NCBI RefSeq assembly: GCF_007874125.1
Contig: NZ_CP040128.1
Span: forward strand, 2,480,001-2,544,000
Direction of reading: 5' to 3'
Source of the DNA: Noviherbaspirillum sp. UKPF54
Lineage (GTDB): Bacteria; Pseudomonadota; Gammaproteobacteria; Burkholderiales; Burkholderiaceae_D
Length of the DNA: 64,000 nucleotides
Shown: positions 15,093 through 30,036 of the stretch, in pieces
Layout: each line of letters opens with the position of its first letter
How positions within the stretch are numbered: position 1 is the first letter of the stretch
Program-made: the position numbers and the translations under genes
Notes under the pieces: generated by a model
Told to the model about the DNA's origin: nothing
Databases searched by the model: none
What the model saw: the letters and a program-made list of their open reading frames with translations, nothing else

Positions 15093-17584
15093 AACTGACC
15101 CGCCGTGAATTCATCAAGCAGACCGCGGCCATGACCGCCGCCACCGCGGCAGGCATCCCGCTCGATACGCTCGGCTCCAACGTGGTGACCGACGCTTCCC
15201 GTACCCAGCTCACCTGGAGCAAGGCGCCCTGCCGCTTCTGCGGCGTTGGCTGCGGCGTCAACGTCGGCGTCAAGGACGGCCGCGTGGTGGCCACCCACGG
15301 CGACATCAATGCCGAGGTCAACCGCGGGATCAACTGCGTGAAGGGCTATTTCCTGTCGAAGATCATGTATGGCGAGGACCGCCTGACCCGGCCGCTGCTG
15401 CGCATGAAGAACGGCAAGTACGACAAGAGCGGCGACTTCGCGCCGGTGTCGTGGGACACCGCGTTCGACGTGATGGCGCAGCAATTCAAGAAGACGCTGC
15501 GCGACAAGGGGCCGACCGCCGTGGGCATGTTCGGCTCCGGGCAGTGGACGGTATGGGAAGGCTACGCGGCCTCCAAGCTGTTCAAGGCGGGCTTCCGCTC
15601 CAACAACATCGACCCCAACGCGCGCCACTGCATGGCGTCGGCGGTGGCCGGTTTCATGCGCACCTTCGGCATGGATGAGCCGATGGGCTGCTACGACGAC
15701 ATCGAGAATGCCGACGCCTTCGTGCTGTGGGGCTCGAACATGGCCGAGATGCATCCGATCCTCTGGACCCGCGTCACCGACCGCCGCCTGTCGGCGCCGC
15801 AGGTGCGCGTGGCGGTGCTGTCGACCTACGAGCACCGCAGCTTCGACCTGGCCGACCTGTCGCTGGTGTTCCGACCGCAGACCGACCTGGCGATCCTGAA
15901 CTTCATCGCCAACTACATCATCAAGAACAACGCGGTCAATCGCGACTTCGTCAGCAAGCACACGCGCTTCGTCCTCGGCAACGCCGATATCGGCTACGGC
16001 CTGCGCCCGCAGCACCCGCTGCAGGCCGCGGCCAAGAACGCGGCCGACGCCGGCGGCGGCAAGCCGATCAATTTCGACGACTACGCGAAATTCGTCAGCG
16101 CCTACGACGTCGATTCGGTCGCCAAGCTGTCCAACGTGCCCAAGGAAAGGCTGATCCGCCTGGCGCAGCTCTATGCCGACCCGAAGGTGAAGGTCATGTC
16201 GTTTTTCACGATGGGTTTCAACCAGCACACGCGCGGCACCTGGTGCAGCAACCTGCTGTACAACATCCATCTGTTGACCGGCAAGATTTCCTCGCCGGGC
16301 AACAGCCCGTTCTCGCTGACCGGCCAGCCCTCCGCCTGCGGCACCGCGCGCGAGGTCGGCACCTTCTCGCACCGCCTGCCGGCCGACATGCTGGTGGTGA
16401 ATCCGAAGCACCGCGAAGTCGCCGAAAAAATCTGGAAGCTCCCGCCCGGCACGATTCCCGACAAGCCGGGCTACCACGCCGTGCTGCAAAGCCGCATGCT
16501 CAAGGATGGCAAGCTCAACGCCTACTGGGTCATGTGCAACAACAACATGCAGGCCGGCCCGAACATCATGCAGGAAATCCTGCCCGGCTGGCGCAACCCG
16601 AACAACTTCGTGGTCGTGTCCGACCCCTACCCGACGGCCAGCACGATGGCCGCCGACCTGATCCTGCCGACGGCGATGTGGGTGGAAAAGGAAGGCGCCT
16701 ACGGCAACGCCGAGCGGCGCACCCAGTTCTGGCACCAGCTGGTCAACGCGCCGGGCGAGGCCCGCTCCGACCTGTGGCAGCTGGCCGAGTTTTCCAAGCG
16801 CTTCAAGATGGAGGAGGTGTGGCCACCCGAGCTGCTGGCCAAGGCGCCGCAATACCGCGGCAAGACGCTGTTCGAGGTCCTGTTCCGCAACGGCCAGGTC
16901 GACAAGTTTCCCAGTTCGCAGATCGAGCCCGGCTATGCCAACGACGAGGCGAAGGCCTTCGGTTTCTACATCCAGAAGGGCTTGTTCGAGGAATACGCCT
17001 CGTTCGGGCGCGGGCATGGCCACGACCTGGCGCCGTTCGACATGTACCACAAGGAGCGCGGGCTGCGCTGGCCGGTGGTCGACGGCAAGGAAACGCGCTG
17101 GCGCTACCGCGAGGGCTACGATCCCTACGTCAAGCAGGGCGAAGGCGTCCAGTTCTACGGCATGCCTGACGGCAAAGCCGTGATCTTCGCGCTCCCCTAC
17201 GAAAAGGCGGCGGAAGAGCCGGACAAGGAATATCCGTTCTGGCTGTCGACCGGGCGCGTGCTGGAGCACTGGCACACCGGCACCATGACGCGCCGTGTGC
17301 CGGAGCTGTACCGCGCGATGCCCAACGCGGTGTGCTTCATGCACCCGGAAGACGCGCAGGCGCTCGGCGCGCGGCGCGGCGACATGATCGAAATCGCGTC
17401 GCGCCGCGGCTCGATCCGTTCGCGCGTCGAAACGCGCGGGCGCGACCGCCCGCCGCGCGGCCTGGTGTTCGTGCCCTTCTTCGATGCCAGCCAGCTCATC
17501 AACAAGGTGACGCTGGACGCCACCGACCCGATTTCATTCCAGACCGACTACAAGAAATGCGCGGTCAGGATTCGCAAGGTGTAA
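15089..17584 (+). CDS. napA: Periplasmic nitrate reductase catalytic subunit NapA
   Basis: An 831-residue molybdopterin enzyme that reduces nitrate to nitrite in the periplasm. The twin-arginine signal TRREFIKQ is at residues 4-11. A [4Fe-4S] cluster is bound by C48, C51, C55 and C83, and the molybdenum ligand is C181 in ARHCMASAV. The C-terminal molydopterin-dinucleotide-binding domain begins around residue 710 ([18 protein letters not shown]). Length and motifs are those of a complete NapA. It lies in napEDABC with no separate napF or napGH, so electrons from quinol should come through NapC. Confidence 0.97.
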   Translation: MKLTRREFIKQTAAMTAATAAGIPLDTLGSNVVTDASRTQLTWSKAPCRFCGVGCGVNVGVKDGRVVATHGDINAEVNRGINCVKGYFLSKIMYGEDRLTRPLLRMKNGKYDKSGDFAPVSWDTAFDVMAQQFKKTLRDKGPTAVGMFGSGQWTVWEGYAASKLFKAGFRSNNIDPNARHCMASAVAGFMRTFGMDEPMGCYDDIENADAFVLWGSNMAEMHPILWTRVTDRRLSAPQVRVAVLSTYEHRSFDLADLSLVFRPQTDLAILNFIANYIIKNNAVNRDFVSKHTRFVLGNADIGYGLRPQHPLQAAAKNAADAGGGKPINFDDYAKFVSAYDVDSVAKLSNVPKERLIRLAQLYADPKVKVMSFFTMGFNQHTRGTWCSNLLYNIHLLTGKISSPGNSPFSLTGQPSACGTAREVGTFSHRLPADMLVVNPKHREVAEKIWKLPPGTIPDKPGYHAVLQSRMLKDGKLNAYWVMCNNNMQAGPNIMQEILPGWRNPNNFVVVSDPYPTASTMAADLILPTAMWVEKEGAYGNAERRTQFWHQLVNAPGEARSDLWQLAEFSKRFKMEEVWPPELLAKAPQYRGKTLFEVLFRNGQVDKFPSSQIEPGYANDEAKAFGFYIQKGLFEEYASFGRGHGHDLAPFDMYHKERGLRWPVVDGKETRWRYREGYDPYVKQGEGVQFYGMPDGKAVIFALPYEKAAEEPDKEYPFWLSTGRVLEHWHTGTMTRRVPELYRAMPNAVCFMHPEDAQALGARRGDMIEIASRRGSIRSRVETRGRDRPPRGLVFVPFFDASQLINKVTLDATDPISFQTDYKKCAVRIRKV

Positions 17585-17594
17585 GGAGGCGGCC

Positions 17595-18083
17595 ATGAGA
17601 TGGATACTGACACGCGCACTGACCGGCATGCTGGCAGGCTGGCTGTTGCTGCCGGCGCTTGCCTGTGCCGAGGAATTCTACGACCGCATGCGCGGCCCGA
17701 CTCCGCTCGACCAGACCACGCAGCCGCCGCCCATCGTCAATCCCGACAACAGCGACGTGCGGCGCTCGCGCAACTATGCGATGCAGCCGCCGGTCATCCC
17801 GCACAAGATCGAAGGCTACCAGCTCGACAAGAATGCCAACCGCTGCATGATGTGCCATGCGCGCACGCGCACTCAGGAAAGCCAGGCGCCGATGATCAGC
17901 GTTACGCACTTCATGAACCGCGACGGCAATTTCCTGGCCGAGCTTTCGCCGCGCCGCTATTTCTGCCTGCAGTGCCATGTGCCGCAGGCCAACCTGAACC
18001 CGCTGGTCAACAACCAGTTCGTCGATGCCGACACCATGCTGAACAAGCCGGAGGCAGCGCCAGCCCCGGCCAAGCGCAAATAG
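17595..18083 (+). CDS. napB: Periplasmic nitrate reductase diheme cytochrome subunit NapB
   Basis: A 162-residue diheme cytochrome c with a signal peptide and two CxxCH motifs, CMMCH at residues 84-88 and CLQCH at 124-128. Distal histidine ligands probably lie in VIPHK and SVTHFM. It transfers electrons from NapC to NapA. It starts 10 bases after the napA stop, with an AGGAGG ribosome-binding site. Confidence 0.95.
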   Translation: MRWILTRALTGMLAGWLLLPALACAEEFYDRMRGPTPLDQTTQPPPIVNPDNSDVRRSRNYAMQPPVIPHKIEGYQLDKNANRCMMCHARTRTQESQAPMISVTHFMNRDGNFLAELSPRRYFCLQCHVPQANLNPLVNNQFVDADTMLNKPEAAPAPAKRK

Positions 18084-18093
18084 CGGAGCTCGA

Positions 18094-18675
18094 ATGAAGA
18101 ACCTGATCCGCCGCTACTGGCATATCCTGCGCCGGCCAAGCGCCCACCTGAGCTTCGGCCTGCTCACCATCGGCGCATTCATCGCCGGCATCCTCTTCTG
18201 GGGCGGCTTCAATACGGCCCTGGAAGCGGCCAACACGGAACAGTTCTGCACCGGCTGCCACGAAATGCGCGACAACGTGTATCAGGAGCTGCAGGGCACG
18301 ATCCACTTCACCAACCGCAGCGGCGTGCGCGCCAAGTGCGCCGACTGCCACGTGCCGCACAACTGGACCGACAAGATCGCGCGCAAGATGCAGGCGTCCA
18401 AGGAAGTGTGGGGCAAGATCTTCGGCAGCATCGACACGCGCGAGAAGTTCGAGGAAAAGCGGCTGGAACTGGCCACCCACGAATGGAACCGGTTCAAGGC
18501 GAACAATTCGCTCGAATGCCGCAACTGCCACCTGTACCAGTCGATGGACTTCACCAGGCAGAGCAAGCGCGCCGTCGACGCGCACTCCACCCAGCTCGCC
18601 TCCGGCGAAAAGACCTGCATCGACTGCCACAAGGGCATCGCGCACCGCCTGCCCGACATGTCGGGAGTCAGGTAG
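18094..18675 (+). CDS. napC: Tetraheme c-type quinol dehydrogenase NapC
   Basis: A 193-residue NapC/NirT-family membrane cytochrome. One N-terminal transmembrane anchor (about residues 18-40) is followed by four CxxCH motifs at 52-56 (CTGCH), 82-86 (CADCH), 142-146 (CRNCH) and 175-179 (CIDCH). It oxidises membrane quinol and passes electrons to NapB. It is the last gene of the operon; the next gene is convergent with four bases between them. Confidence 0.95.
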   Translation: MKNLIRRYWHILRRPSAHLSFGLLTIGAFIAGILFWGGFNTALEAANTEQFCTGCHEMRDNVYQELQGTIHFTNRSGVRAKCADCHVPHNWTDKIARKMQASKEVWGKIFGSIDTREKFEEKRLELATHEWNRFKANNSLECRNCHLYQSMDFTRQSKRAVDAHSTQLASGEKTCIDCHKGIAHRLPDMSGVR

Positions 18676-18679
18676 GCTC

Positions 18680-19099
18680 TTACCGCCGTCCGTCCCCGGC
18701 AGGCGCGGGGTCGGCGGTGGTGCCCGAGCTCTCGCCGGTCCCGGTTCCCCCGCCGGTGCTGCCGATGCCTTCCCAGGTGCGCGACATGGCCCGGTCCGAC
18801 GTGACCCGACCGGTGTCCGCAGAAGAACCGCTTTCCCCCCGCACTTCGTCGCCGCCGGATGCGCTGCTGCCTGCCGTGCCGCTGGCGCCGGAACTGTCGC
18901 CGCAGGCACCGCTCTTGTCGGCGCAGCCCGCAGCCCTGTCGCCCGAGGGCGGCGCGTCACTCTGTCGAGCCCCCGCTCCCGCAGAGCCGGCGCCGGCGGC
19001 CTGCTCTCTAGGCTGCACGGTAACGGCGCTCGGCTGCGCCGCTGCCACGGCGGACATGCCGAGCATGCAGGCGAGCATGCATAAACGCTGTACTTTCAT
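18680..19099 (-). CDS. Putative secreted low-complexity protein
   Basis: A 139-residue protein with a convincing signal peptide (MKVQRLCMLACMLGMSAVAAAQ). The mature sequence is rich in Gly, Ser, Ala, Thr and Asp, with repeated SG, GS and GTG runs and one isolated pair of cysteines. An AGGAG ribosome-binding site precedes the ATG, which supports expression. No family is recognised. The low-complexity body could be intrinsically disordered. It faces the nap operon end to end. Confidence 0.55.
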   Translation of the reverse strand: MKVQRLCMLACMLGMSAVAAAQPSAVTVQPREQAAGAGSAGAGARQSDAPPSGDRAAGCADKSGACGDSSGASGTAGSSASGGDEVRGESGSSADTGRVTSDRAMSRTWEGIGSTGGGTGTGESSGTTADPAPAGDGRR

Positions 19100-19202
19100 G
19101 ATGACTCCTCGTCATGGCCCCTCGCGGAGCGAAATCCATCGTTCAGGATTAGACCTTCCGAAGAACGGGGGTTCTCATCATTTTTCCAGCCGCGCCTGTC
19201 GC

Positions 19203-19625
19203 TCAGTTGAAGCGCCCCGCCGCCCCCGCCATGCTGTAGCGCCCTGCGCCCAGCAGCGCCACCGTCAACGCGGCGACAAGGAACATGGCCTGCAACTCGA
19301 GCGCCCAGCCGCCTGTTTGCGCCACCGAAAAGAACTGCTCGGTGTGGACCAGCAGCACGGCGACCACCATATTGATCGCAATGACGAGCGCTGCCAGCCG
19401 CGTCCACACACCGAACAGCACCAGCAGCGGTGCGAGCACTTCGCCGATGAAAACCAGGTAGCCCAGTGCCGGCGGCATGCCAGCCTTGGCGACCGTTGCC
19501 GTAATAAAACCCACACCGCCCATGATCTTGGACACGCCGTGAAACAGGATCAGCAGCGCGAGCGTCGCGCGCAAAATCAGTTTCCCGAAATCCTCAGAGA
19601 CAGCCCCAGTTTGTTTCCCATGCAT
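19203..19625 (-). CDS. DoxX family membrane protein
   Basis: A 140-residue inner-membrane protein with four hydrophobic helices. DoxX-type features are LALLILFHGVSKIMGG at helix 1 and the MPPALGYLVFIGEVLAPLLVLFGV segment. Bacterial DoxX proteins are linked to thiol or redox homeostasis, though activity is not established for this branch. A GGAAAGGAG ribosome-binding site lies upstream. It precedes the low-complexity gene on the same strand by about 100 bases. Confidence 0.85.
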   Translation of the reverse strand: MHGKQTGAVSEDFGKLILRATLALLILFHGVSKIMGGVGFITATVAKAGMPPALGYLVFIGEVLAPLLVLFGVWTRLAALVIAINMVVAVLLVHTEQFFSVAQTGGWALELQAMFLVAALTVALLGAGRYSMAGAAGRFN

Positions 19626-19820
19626 GGTCGGCTCCTTTCCTTGGCTGGATACCTGGATTTCAGATGCTTGAAAAAGCGGAATAGTTCTTTCGCCAAATTC
19701 CCTCCTTCACGCTCGCTTGTCATTGCGCAAAATGCATGGGGCTGACGCGCCGCAACTGGCGTTCGCACCAATTCTGCCTATGCTAGTGGTTCGTCTTCAC
19801 TTTTCCAGGAAAGGAGCATC

Positions 19821-20381
19821 ATGGGCACACAGAAGAATGTCGCCATTTTTGTCGGCAGCCTGCGCAAGGAATCGCTGAACCGGAAAATGGCCCATGCCCT
19901 CATCGGGCTGGCACCGCCTTCGCTCAAGATGGAGATCGTCGAGATCGGCGGCCTGCCCTTGTACAACCAGGATTTCGATCCCGACCCGCCCCAGCCTGTG
20001 CGCGACTTCAAGCAGCGCGTGCAGGCCGCCGACGCCGTGTTGTTCATCACCCCGGAATACAACCGCTCGGTGCCGGGCGTGCTGAAGAATGCGATCGACA
20101 CCGCTTCCCGCCCGTACGGGCAAAGCGCCTGGGAAGGCAAGCCGGGCGCGGTGATCAGCGTTTCGCCGGGCAAGATCGGCGGATTCGGCGCCAATCACCA
20201 TCTGCGGCAATCGATGGTGTTCCTCGACGTCCCGATGATGCAGCAGCCGGAAGCGTATATCGGCGGCGCCGGCGAACTGTTCGACGACAAGGGCGGCATC
20301 GCGAACGACTCGACGCGCGACCTGATGCAGAAATTCCTGCAGGCGTTTGCACAATGGATAGAACGGAACGCCAGGAAGTAG
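19821..20381 (+). CDS. NADPH-dependent FMN reductase (ChrR/SsuE-like)
   Basis: A 186-residue flavodoxin-fold oxidoreductase. The FMN phosphate-binding loop is FVGSLRKESLNRKM near residue 10. The isoalloxazine loop ITPEYNRSVPGVLKNAIDTASRP is near residue 75, and the GKPGAVISVSPGKIGGFG strand near 108. Such enzymes reduce free FMN, quinones or oxyanions such as chromate with NAD(P)H. Specificity is unknown. A GGAAAGGAG ribosome-binding site precedes the ATG. Confidence 0.88.
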   Translation: MGTQKNVAIFVGSLRKESLNRKMAHALIGLAPPSLKMEIVEIGGLPLYNQDFDPDPPQPVRDFKQRVQAADAVLFITPEYNRSVPGVLKNAIDTASRPYGQSAWEGKPGAVISVSPGKIGGFGANHHLRQSMVFLDVPMMQQPEAYIGGAGELFDDKGGIANDSTRDLMQKFLQAFAQWIERNARK

Positions 20382-20511
20382 GCGGCGTTCCCGCACGAAC
20401 CTGCGCGAACCTGCAGTATGCGGCCGCAGTCAAATCAACCGGATTGACGGGCATGCGCGCGTGCCCGTTTTGCCTTGCCTGCCCTGCCTGATCAACGAGC
20501 CGGAGAAAATG

Positions 20512-20955
20512 ATGACGACCATTGCCGAAGTAATGACTCCCGATGTGACAGTTGTAGCGCCACAAGACACGATTCAAAAGGCTGCGAAGATGATGGCCGA
20601 GTGGAATGTCGGCGCGTTGCCGGTATGCGACGGGAAAAAACTGATCGGCATGCTGACCGACCGCGACATCGCGGTACGCGCAGTACCGACCGGGAAAGCG
20701 CCCGCCGATATCCGGGTGTCGGACATCATGAGCAAGGAAGTGCGCTGGTGCTTCGCCGACCAGCAAATGGGCGAAGTATTGCAGGAAATGGGCTCCGAAC
20801 AGGTCCGCCGCATTCCCGTCCTGAACCGCAACAGCATGGAACTGGTCGGCATCGTGTCGCTAGGCGACTTTGCGGCCCGGTGGAATGCCCACGTGGACAA
20901 GACGATGCAGAAAATCTCCACGCCCTCGGCACCGGTGCGCCCGGCGCCGCATTAA
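20512..20955 (+). CDS. Tandem CBS-domain protein
   Basis: A 147-residue protein consisting of two CBS motifs (MTTIAEVMTPDVTVVAPQDT, then VSDIMSKEVRWCFADQQ) and a short proline-rich tail. This is the Bateman-module arrangement that binds adenine nucleotides. It has no attached catalytic domain. A GGAGAA ribosome-binding site sits before ATG codons at 20509 and 20512; a GTG at 20461 would add 17 residues of no similarity. Function is regulatory by inference only. Confidence 0.82.
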   Translation: MTTIAEVMTPDVTVVAPQDTIQKAAKMMAEWNVGALPVCDGKKLIGMLTDRDIAVRAVPTGKAPADIRVSDIMSKEVRWCFADQQMGEVLQEMGSEQVRRIPVLNRNSMELVGIVSLGDFAARWNAHVDKTMQKISTPSAPVRPAPH

Positions 20956-20956
20956 T

Positions 20957-21352
20957 TCAATGCATGATCAATGGCAGCACGATGACGCCCCAGGTCATCG
21001 CCGCCAGCGCCAGCGCCAGGAAAACGGCTGCGCTGCCGAAGTCTTTCGCGTTCTTCGACAGCGGATGACGCTCGAACGAGATGCGGTCGACGACGGCCTC
21101 GATCGCGGAATTGATCAGCTCGACGATGAGCACCAGCGTCAGCACCGCCAGGAGCGCCACCTTCTCCAGCGCGCTCACGGGCAGCAGGAGCGCCGCGATG
21201 GCTGCCGGCACGGCCAGCATCAGCTCCTGGCGGAACGCATGCTCGTTTCGCCAGGCGGCCTTGAAACCCTGGATCGAATAGGAAAAGGCGTCGTAAATCC
21301 GCCTGATGCCGCTTTTGCTCTTGAACTCGCTGATCTGTGGTTCGTTTTTCAT
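20957..21352 (-). CDS. dgkA: Diacylglycerol kinase DgkA
   Basis: A 131-residue inner-membrane lipid kinase with three hydrophobic helices and the family signature VELINSAIEAVVDR (catalytic Glu near residue 87). An amphipathic N-terminal region (YDAFSYSIQGFKAAWRNEHAFRQE) precedes helix 1. It recycles diacylglycerol to phosphatidate. Its ATG overlaps the lutB stop (ATGA), so it is co-translated with lutAB, which is an unusual operon partner. Confidence 0.9.
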   Translation of the reverse strand: MKNEPQISEFKSKSGIRRIYDAFSYSIQGFKAAWRNEHAFRQELMLAVPAAIAALLLPVSALEKVALLAVLTLVLIVELINSAIEAVVDRISFERHPLSKNAKDFGSAAVFLALALAAMTWGVIVLPLIMH

Positions 21353-22755
21353 CGTCGTTCTTTGTACTGCTCCAGGAACGTCTTCCCGGACGGCGCCGGC
21401 AAGTCGCGGTAATCGGTCCAGCCGCCGGCAAATGGCAATCTTGATACGGTCTTCTTGCTGCCTGCCAACAGGCGCAGGAAGCGTACACCGATTTTGCTCG
21501 CCAGTCGATAAAGCGCCGGCCGTTTCGCAACATACGCCCAGGCCATCAGCCCCAACCGCTCCGTCATCGGCCGCAGATGCCGTTCCACCTGTTTTTCGCG
21601 CAGCTTGCGCAGCAGGTCGGGCAGTGGAATCTTCACCGGGCACACCACGTGGCATTCGCCGCACAGGGTCGAGGCCTGCGGCAGGTCGAGCGCATTCTCG
21701 ATCCCGACGTAGGACGGCGTGAGCACGCTGCCCATCGGCCCCGGATAGACCCAGCCGTAGCTGTGCCCGCCGATCTTCTGGTAGACCGGGCAATGGTTCA
21801 TGCAGGCGCCGCAGCGGATGCAGCGCAGCATCTCCTCGAACTCGCCGCCGATCAGGCCAGTGCGCCCGCCGTCGACCAGCACGTAGTACATATGCTCCGG
21901 GCCGTCCTGGTCGCCGGCGCGCTTCGGCCCGGTCAGGATCGACACGTAGTTCGAGATCGACTGGCCGGTGGCCGAGCGCGGCAAGAGGCGCAGCACGGTC
22001 GCGAAATCCTCCAGCGTCGGCAACACCTTTTCGATGCCGGTCACCACCACGTGCACCTTGGGCGGCAAAATCGTGCACATGCCCTCGTTGCCTTCGTTGG
22101 TGACGATGGCGACCGAACCGGTTTCGGCGATCACGAAATTGCCGCCGGTGATGCCCATGTCGGCCGACAGGAATTGCGGGCGCAGCATCTCGCGCGCCTC
22201 GCGCGTCATCTGCGCAATGTCGGTCAGGCGCGGCCGCTTGTGCACGCGCGCGAACAGGTCGGAAATCTCTTCCTTGTCCTTGTGCACCACCGGCGCGATG
22301 ATGTGCGACGGCGCTTCGTTGTTGTTGATCTGCAGGATGTACTCGCCGAGGTCAGTCTCGATCGGCTGCACGCCGGCGGCTTCCAGCGCGCTGTTCAATG
22401 CCATTTCTTCCGACACCATCGACTTCGACTTGGTGGCCTTCTTCACGCCGTGCTTTTGCGCGATCTCGACCACCAGGCGCGACGCGTCTTCCGCGCTTTC
22501 GGCGAACAGCACGGTGGCGCCGGCGGCGGTGGCGTTCGTCTCGAAGATTTCCAGCCACACGTCGAGGTTCTCGATCGCCCGCATGCGGCGCTCGATGGCG
22601 GCGTCGCGCGTTCCTTCGAAATCGTCCAGCTCCAGGATGGCCGAGGCGCGGCCGCTGACGAACTTGGTGGACAGCTTTTTCAGGTTCTGCTGCAGGCGCC
22701 GGTCGGCCAGCTTCTGGCCGGCGCGCGCCTTGAAATGCATGGACTGGACTTGCAT
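21349..22755 (-). CDS. lutB: Lactate utilization iron-sulfur protein LutB
   Basis: A 468-residue protein of the LutB/YkgF family, part of the LutABC complex that oxidises L-lactate to pyruvate. The N-terminal half is an LUD domain (SKSMVSEEMALNSALEAAGV, then IAETGSVAIVTNEGNEGMCTILPP). The C-terminal part holds two cysteine clusters, CIRCGACMNHCPVYQ near residue 308 and CGECHVVCPVKIP near 358, for [4Fe-4S] binding. Its start overlaps the lutA stop. lutC is absent here but present at 48286-48948. Confidence 0.92.
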   Translation of the reverse strand: MQVQSMHFKARAGQKLADRRLQQNLKKLSTKFVSGRASAILELDDFEGTRDAAIERRMRAIENLDVWLEIFETNATAAGATVLFAESAEDASRLVVEIAQKHGVKKATKSKSMVSEEMALNSALEAAGVQPIETDLGEYILQINNNEAPSHIIAPVVHKDKEEISDLFARVHKRPRLTDIAQMTREAREMLRPQFLSADMGITGGNFVIAETGSVAIVTNEGNEGMCTILPPKVHVVVTGIEKVLPTLEDFATVLRLLPRSATGQSISNYVSILTGPKRAGDQDGPEHMYYVLVDGGRTGLIGGEFEEMLRCIRCGACMNHCPVYQKIGGHSYGWVYPGPMGSVLTPSYVGIENALDLPQASTLCGECHVVCPVKIPLPDLLRKLREKQVERHLRPMTERLGLMAWAYVAKRPALYRLASKIGVRFLRLLAGSKKTVSRLPFAGGWTDYRDLPAPSGKTFLEQYKERR

Positions 22756-23483
22756 CAGATATCTCCCGCCAGCACTTGCGCCACATGCAGCACGCGCGTC
22801 TTGTCATCGCCGGTGCGGCGCAGGCGCCCCTCGATGTTCAGCATGCAGCCGAGGTCGCCCAGCACGACCGCGTCGGCGCCACAGTCGTGGATATTCGCGC
22901 ATTTTTCATCGACGATGGCTGACGAGATATCGCCGTATTTGACGGAAAAGGTGCCGCCGAAGCCGCAGCACTGCCGGCTGTCCTTCATTTCCGTGATCTC
23001 GACGCCGGCCTTGTCCAGCAGCTCGCGCGGCTGCCGCTGCACGCCGAGCTCGCGCAAGCCGCAGCAGGAATCGTGGTAGGTGACCTTGCCCGGATTCTTG
23101 CCCGGCCCCGGCAGCCGGTCGAGCTTGACGACGGAATGCAGGAAATCGGTCAGCTCGTAGACGCGCGGCGCCAGCCGCCGCATGCGCGCCAGCCAGGCCG
23201 GATCGTCCGCGAACAGGTCCATGTAGTGGATCTTGACGTTGCCGCCGCAGGAGCCGGACGGAATCACGACGTAGTCGAACGCCTCGAATTCCGTGACAAA
23301 CTTTTCCGCCAGCGCGCGCGCCGCCTTGCGGTCGCCCGAACTGTAGGCCGGCTGGCCGCAGCACGTCTGCGACTGCGGCACCGTCACTTCGCAGCCGGCC
23401 GCTTGCAGCAGCTTGAGTGTGGAAAAGCCGATTTCCGGCCGCATCGCGTCGATCAGGCAGGTAACGAACAAGCCGACTCTCAT
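22755..23483 (-). CDS. lutA: Lactate utilization protein LutA
   Basis: A 242-residue cysteine-rich protein with two CCG domains typical of LutA/YkgE: TVPQSQTCCGQPAYSSG near residue 38 and TYHDSCCGLRELGV near 137, followed by SRQCCGFGGTFSVKYG. It acts with LutB in iron-sulfur-dependent lactate oxidation. The start MRVGLFVTCLID at 23483 matches the family; a longer frame to 23579 is not supported. It is first in lutAB-dgkA and divergent from an IclR regulator about 167 bases away. Confidence 0.92.
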   Translation of the reverse strand: MRVGLFVTCLIDAMRPEIGFSTLKLLQAAGCEVTVPQSQTCCGQPAYSSGDRKAARALAEKFVTEFEAFDYVVIPSGSCGGNVKIHYMDLFADDPAWLARMRRLAPRVYELTDFLHSVVKLDRLPGPGKNPGKVTYHDSCCGLRELGVQRQPRELLDKAGVEITEMKDSRQCCGFGGTFSVKYGDISSAIVDEKCANIHDCGADAVVLGDLGCMLNIEGRLRRTGDDKTRVLHVAQVLAGDI

Positions 23484-23650
23484 GGGGTTGCCCTCGCGGT
23501 GGATACAGGGATCATTATGACGCGCCGAGCGAAAACAGGTCGGCGGATACCGGCGAAATAATGCCTGCCATCCTGTCAACTTCCCTGTAACTCTTTTTCA
23601 TTTTTTCACAATGTGATATAAAGCATATACTGCAACGCATCAAATGCAAC

Positions 23651-24442
23651 ATGAAACCTGAACAAGCTTCCGAGAATAGTCAAATTTCGATCCAAGTGAT
23701 CGAGCGCATGATTTCGTTATTGGATGCGCTCGCCCAGTATCCCGATCCGGTCAGCCTGAAAGAGCTGTCCACCGTCACCAGCCTGCATCCGTCGACCGCA
23801 CACCGCATCCTGAACGACTTGGTGGTCAAGCGCTTCGTCGATCGCGCCGAAGGCGGCACCTATCGCCTCGGCATGCGCCTGCTGGAGCTGGGCAATATCG
23901 TGAAGAGCCGCCTGAACGTGCGCGAAGCCGCGCTCGATTACATGCGCGCGCTGCATCGCAAGACGCAGCAGACGATCAACCTGTCGGTGCGCCAGGGCGA
24001 TGAAATCGTGTACATCGACCGCTCCTTTTCGGAACGCTCCGGCATGCAGGTGGTACGCGCCATCGGCGGCCGCGCGCCGCTGCATCTGACCTCCACCGGC
24101 AAGCTGTTCCTGTCGGTGGACGACCCCAAGCTGGTGCGCGCCTATGCGACCCGCACCGGACTGGCCGGCCACAACAAGAATTCGATCACCGACCTCGCTA
24201 AGCTGGAACGCGAACTGAGCCTGGTGCGCGCGCGCGGCTATGCGCGCGACAACGAGGAACTGGAACTGGGGGTGCGCTGCATCGCCGCCGGAATCCACGA
24301 CGATACGGGCAAGCTGATCGCCGGCCTGTCGATTTCCGCGCCGGCCGACCGACTGCAGGACGATTGGGTGGACGACCTGGTGTCGACCGCCAACGAGATT
24401 TCCTCCGTGCTTGGCTACGTGCCGGAAGGCGCCGCCGCCTGA
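23651..24442 (+). CDS. IclR-family transcriptional regulator
   Basis: A 263-residue regulator. An N-terminal helix-turn-helix (ISLLDALAQYPDPVSLKELSTVTSLHPSTAHRILNDL) is followed by the IclR effector domain (YIDRSFSERSGMQVVRAIGGRAPLHLTSTGKLFL and GYARDNEELELGVRCIAAGI). It is divergent from lutAB and is the likely regulator of lactate use, although lut operons elsewhere are more often controlled by GntR-type regulators. The effector is not known. Confidence 0.88.
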   Translation: MKPEQASENSQISIQVIERMISLLDALAQYPDPVSLKELSTVTSLHPSTAHRILNDLVVKRFVDRAEGGTYRLGMRLLELGNIVKSRLNVREAALDYMRALHRKTQQTINLSVRQGDEIVYIDRSFSERSGMQVVRAIGGRAPLHLTSTGKLFLSVDDPKLVRAYATRTGLAGHNKNSITDLAKLERELSLVRARGYARDNEELELGVRCIAAGIHDDTGKLIAGLSISAPADRLQDDWVDDLVSTANEISSVLGYVPEGAAA

Positions 24443-24462
24443 TCCAACCCGGGACGCCGCAT

Positions 24463-24496
24463 AAAACAGGCAGGCCGCTTCGCGCGGCCCTGCCCA
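24463..24496. terminator. Terminator-like hairpin between convergent iclR and the hybrid kinase
   Basis: A GC-rich hairpin (GGCAGGCCGC paired with GCGGCCCTGCC, one unpaired C) lies between the two convergent stop codons. In the minus-strand direction it is followed by TGTTTTAT, so it better terminates the kinase gene than iclR. Confidence 0.5.
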
Positions 24497-24508
24497 TTTG
24501 TGCCTTCT

Positions 24509-29770
<5,262 letters not shown>

Positions 29771-30036
29771 TCAGCGTCTCCCCATTACGACTTGATGCAC
29801 GTTCGTTATTGTCAATTTCAGGCTTTGTCCCGCACTGATCGGCGCTCCGTTACGCTCATACGCGGCGAAGTGTTTCCCTTGGGAAAAGATTAAGTATTTT
29901 GTTGCAAACACAGTCCTCGAGCAATGTCTCAATTTCACCTAGGCAGGCAAACTGAGCTCGTATTGATAATTATCAAAATCGGAAAATGAGAGAGCGCGAG
30001 TACGGCGGAAAACGCCACGGCCTCGCAAGGCCATCA

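Noticed and set aside
15041..17344. 767-codon open frame antisense to napA
   Set aside because: It is the mirror of the high G+C third-position bias of napA, has no recognisable domain, and would run opposite to the complete nap operon.
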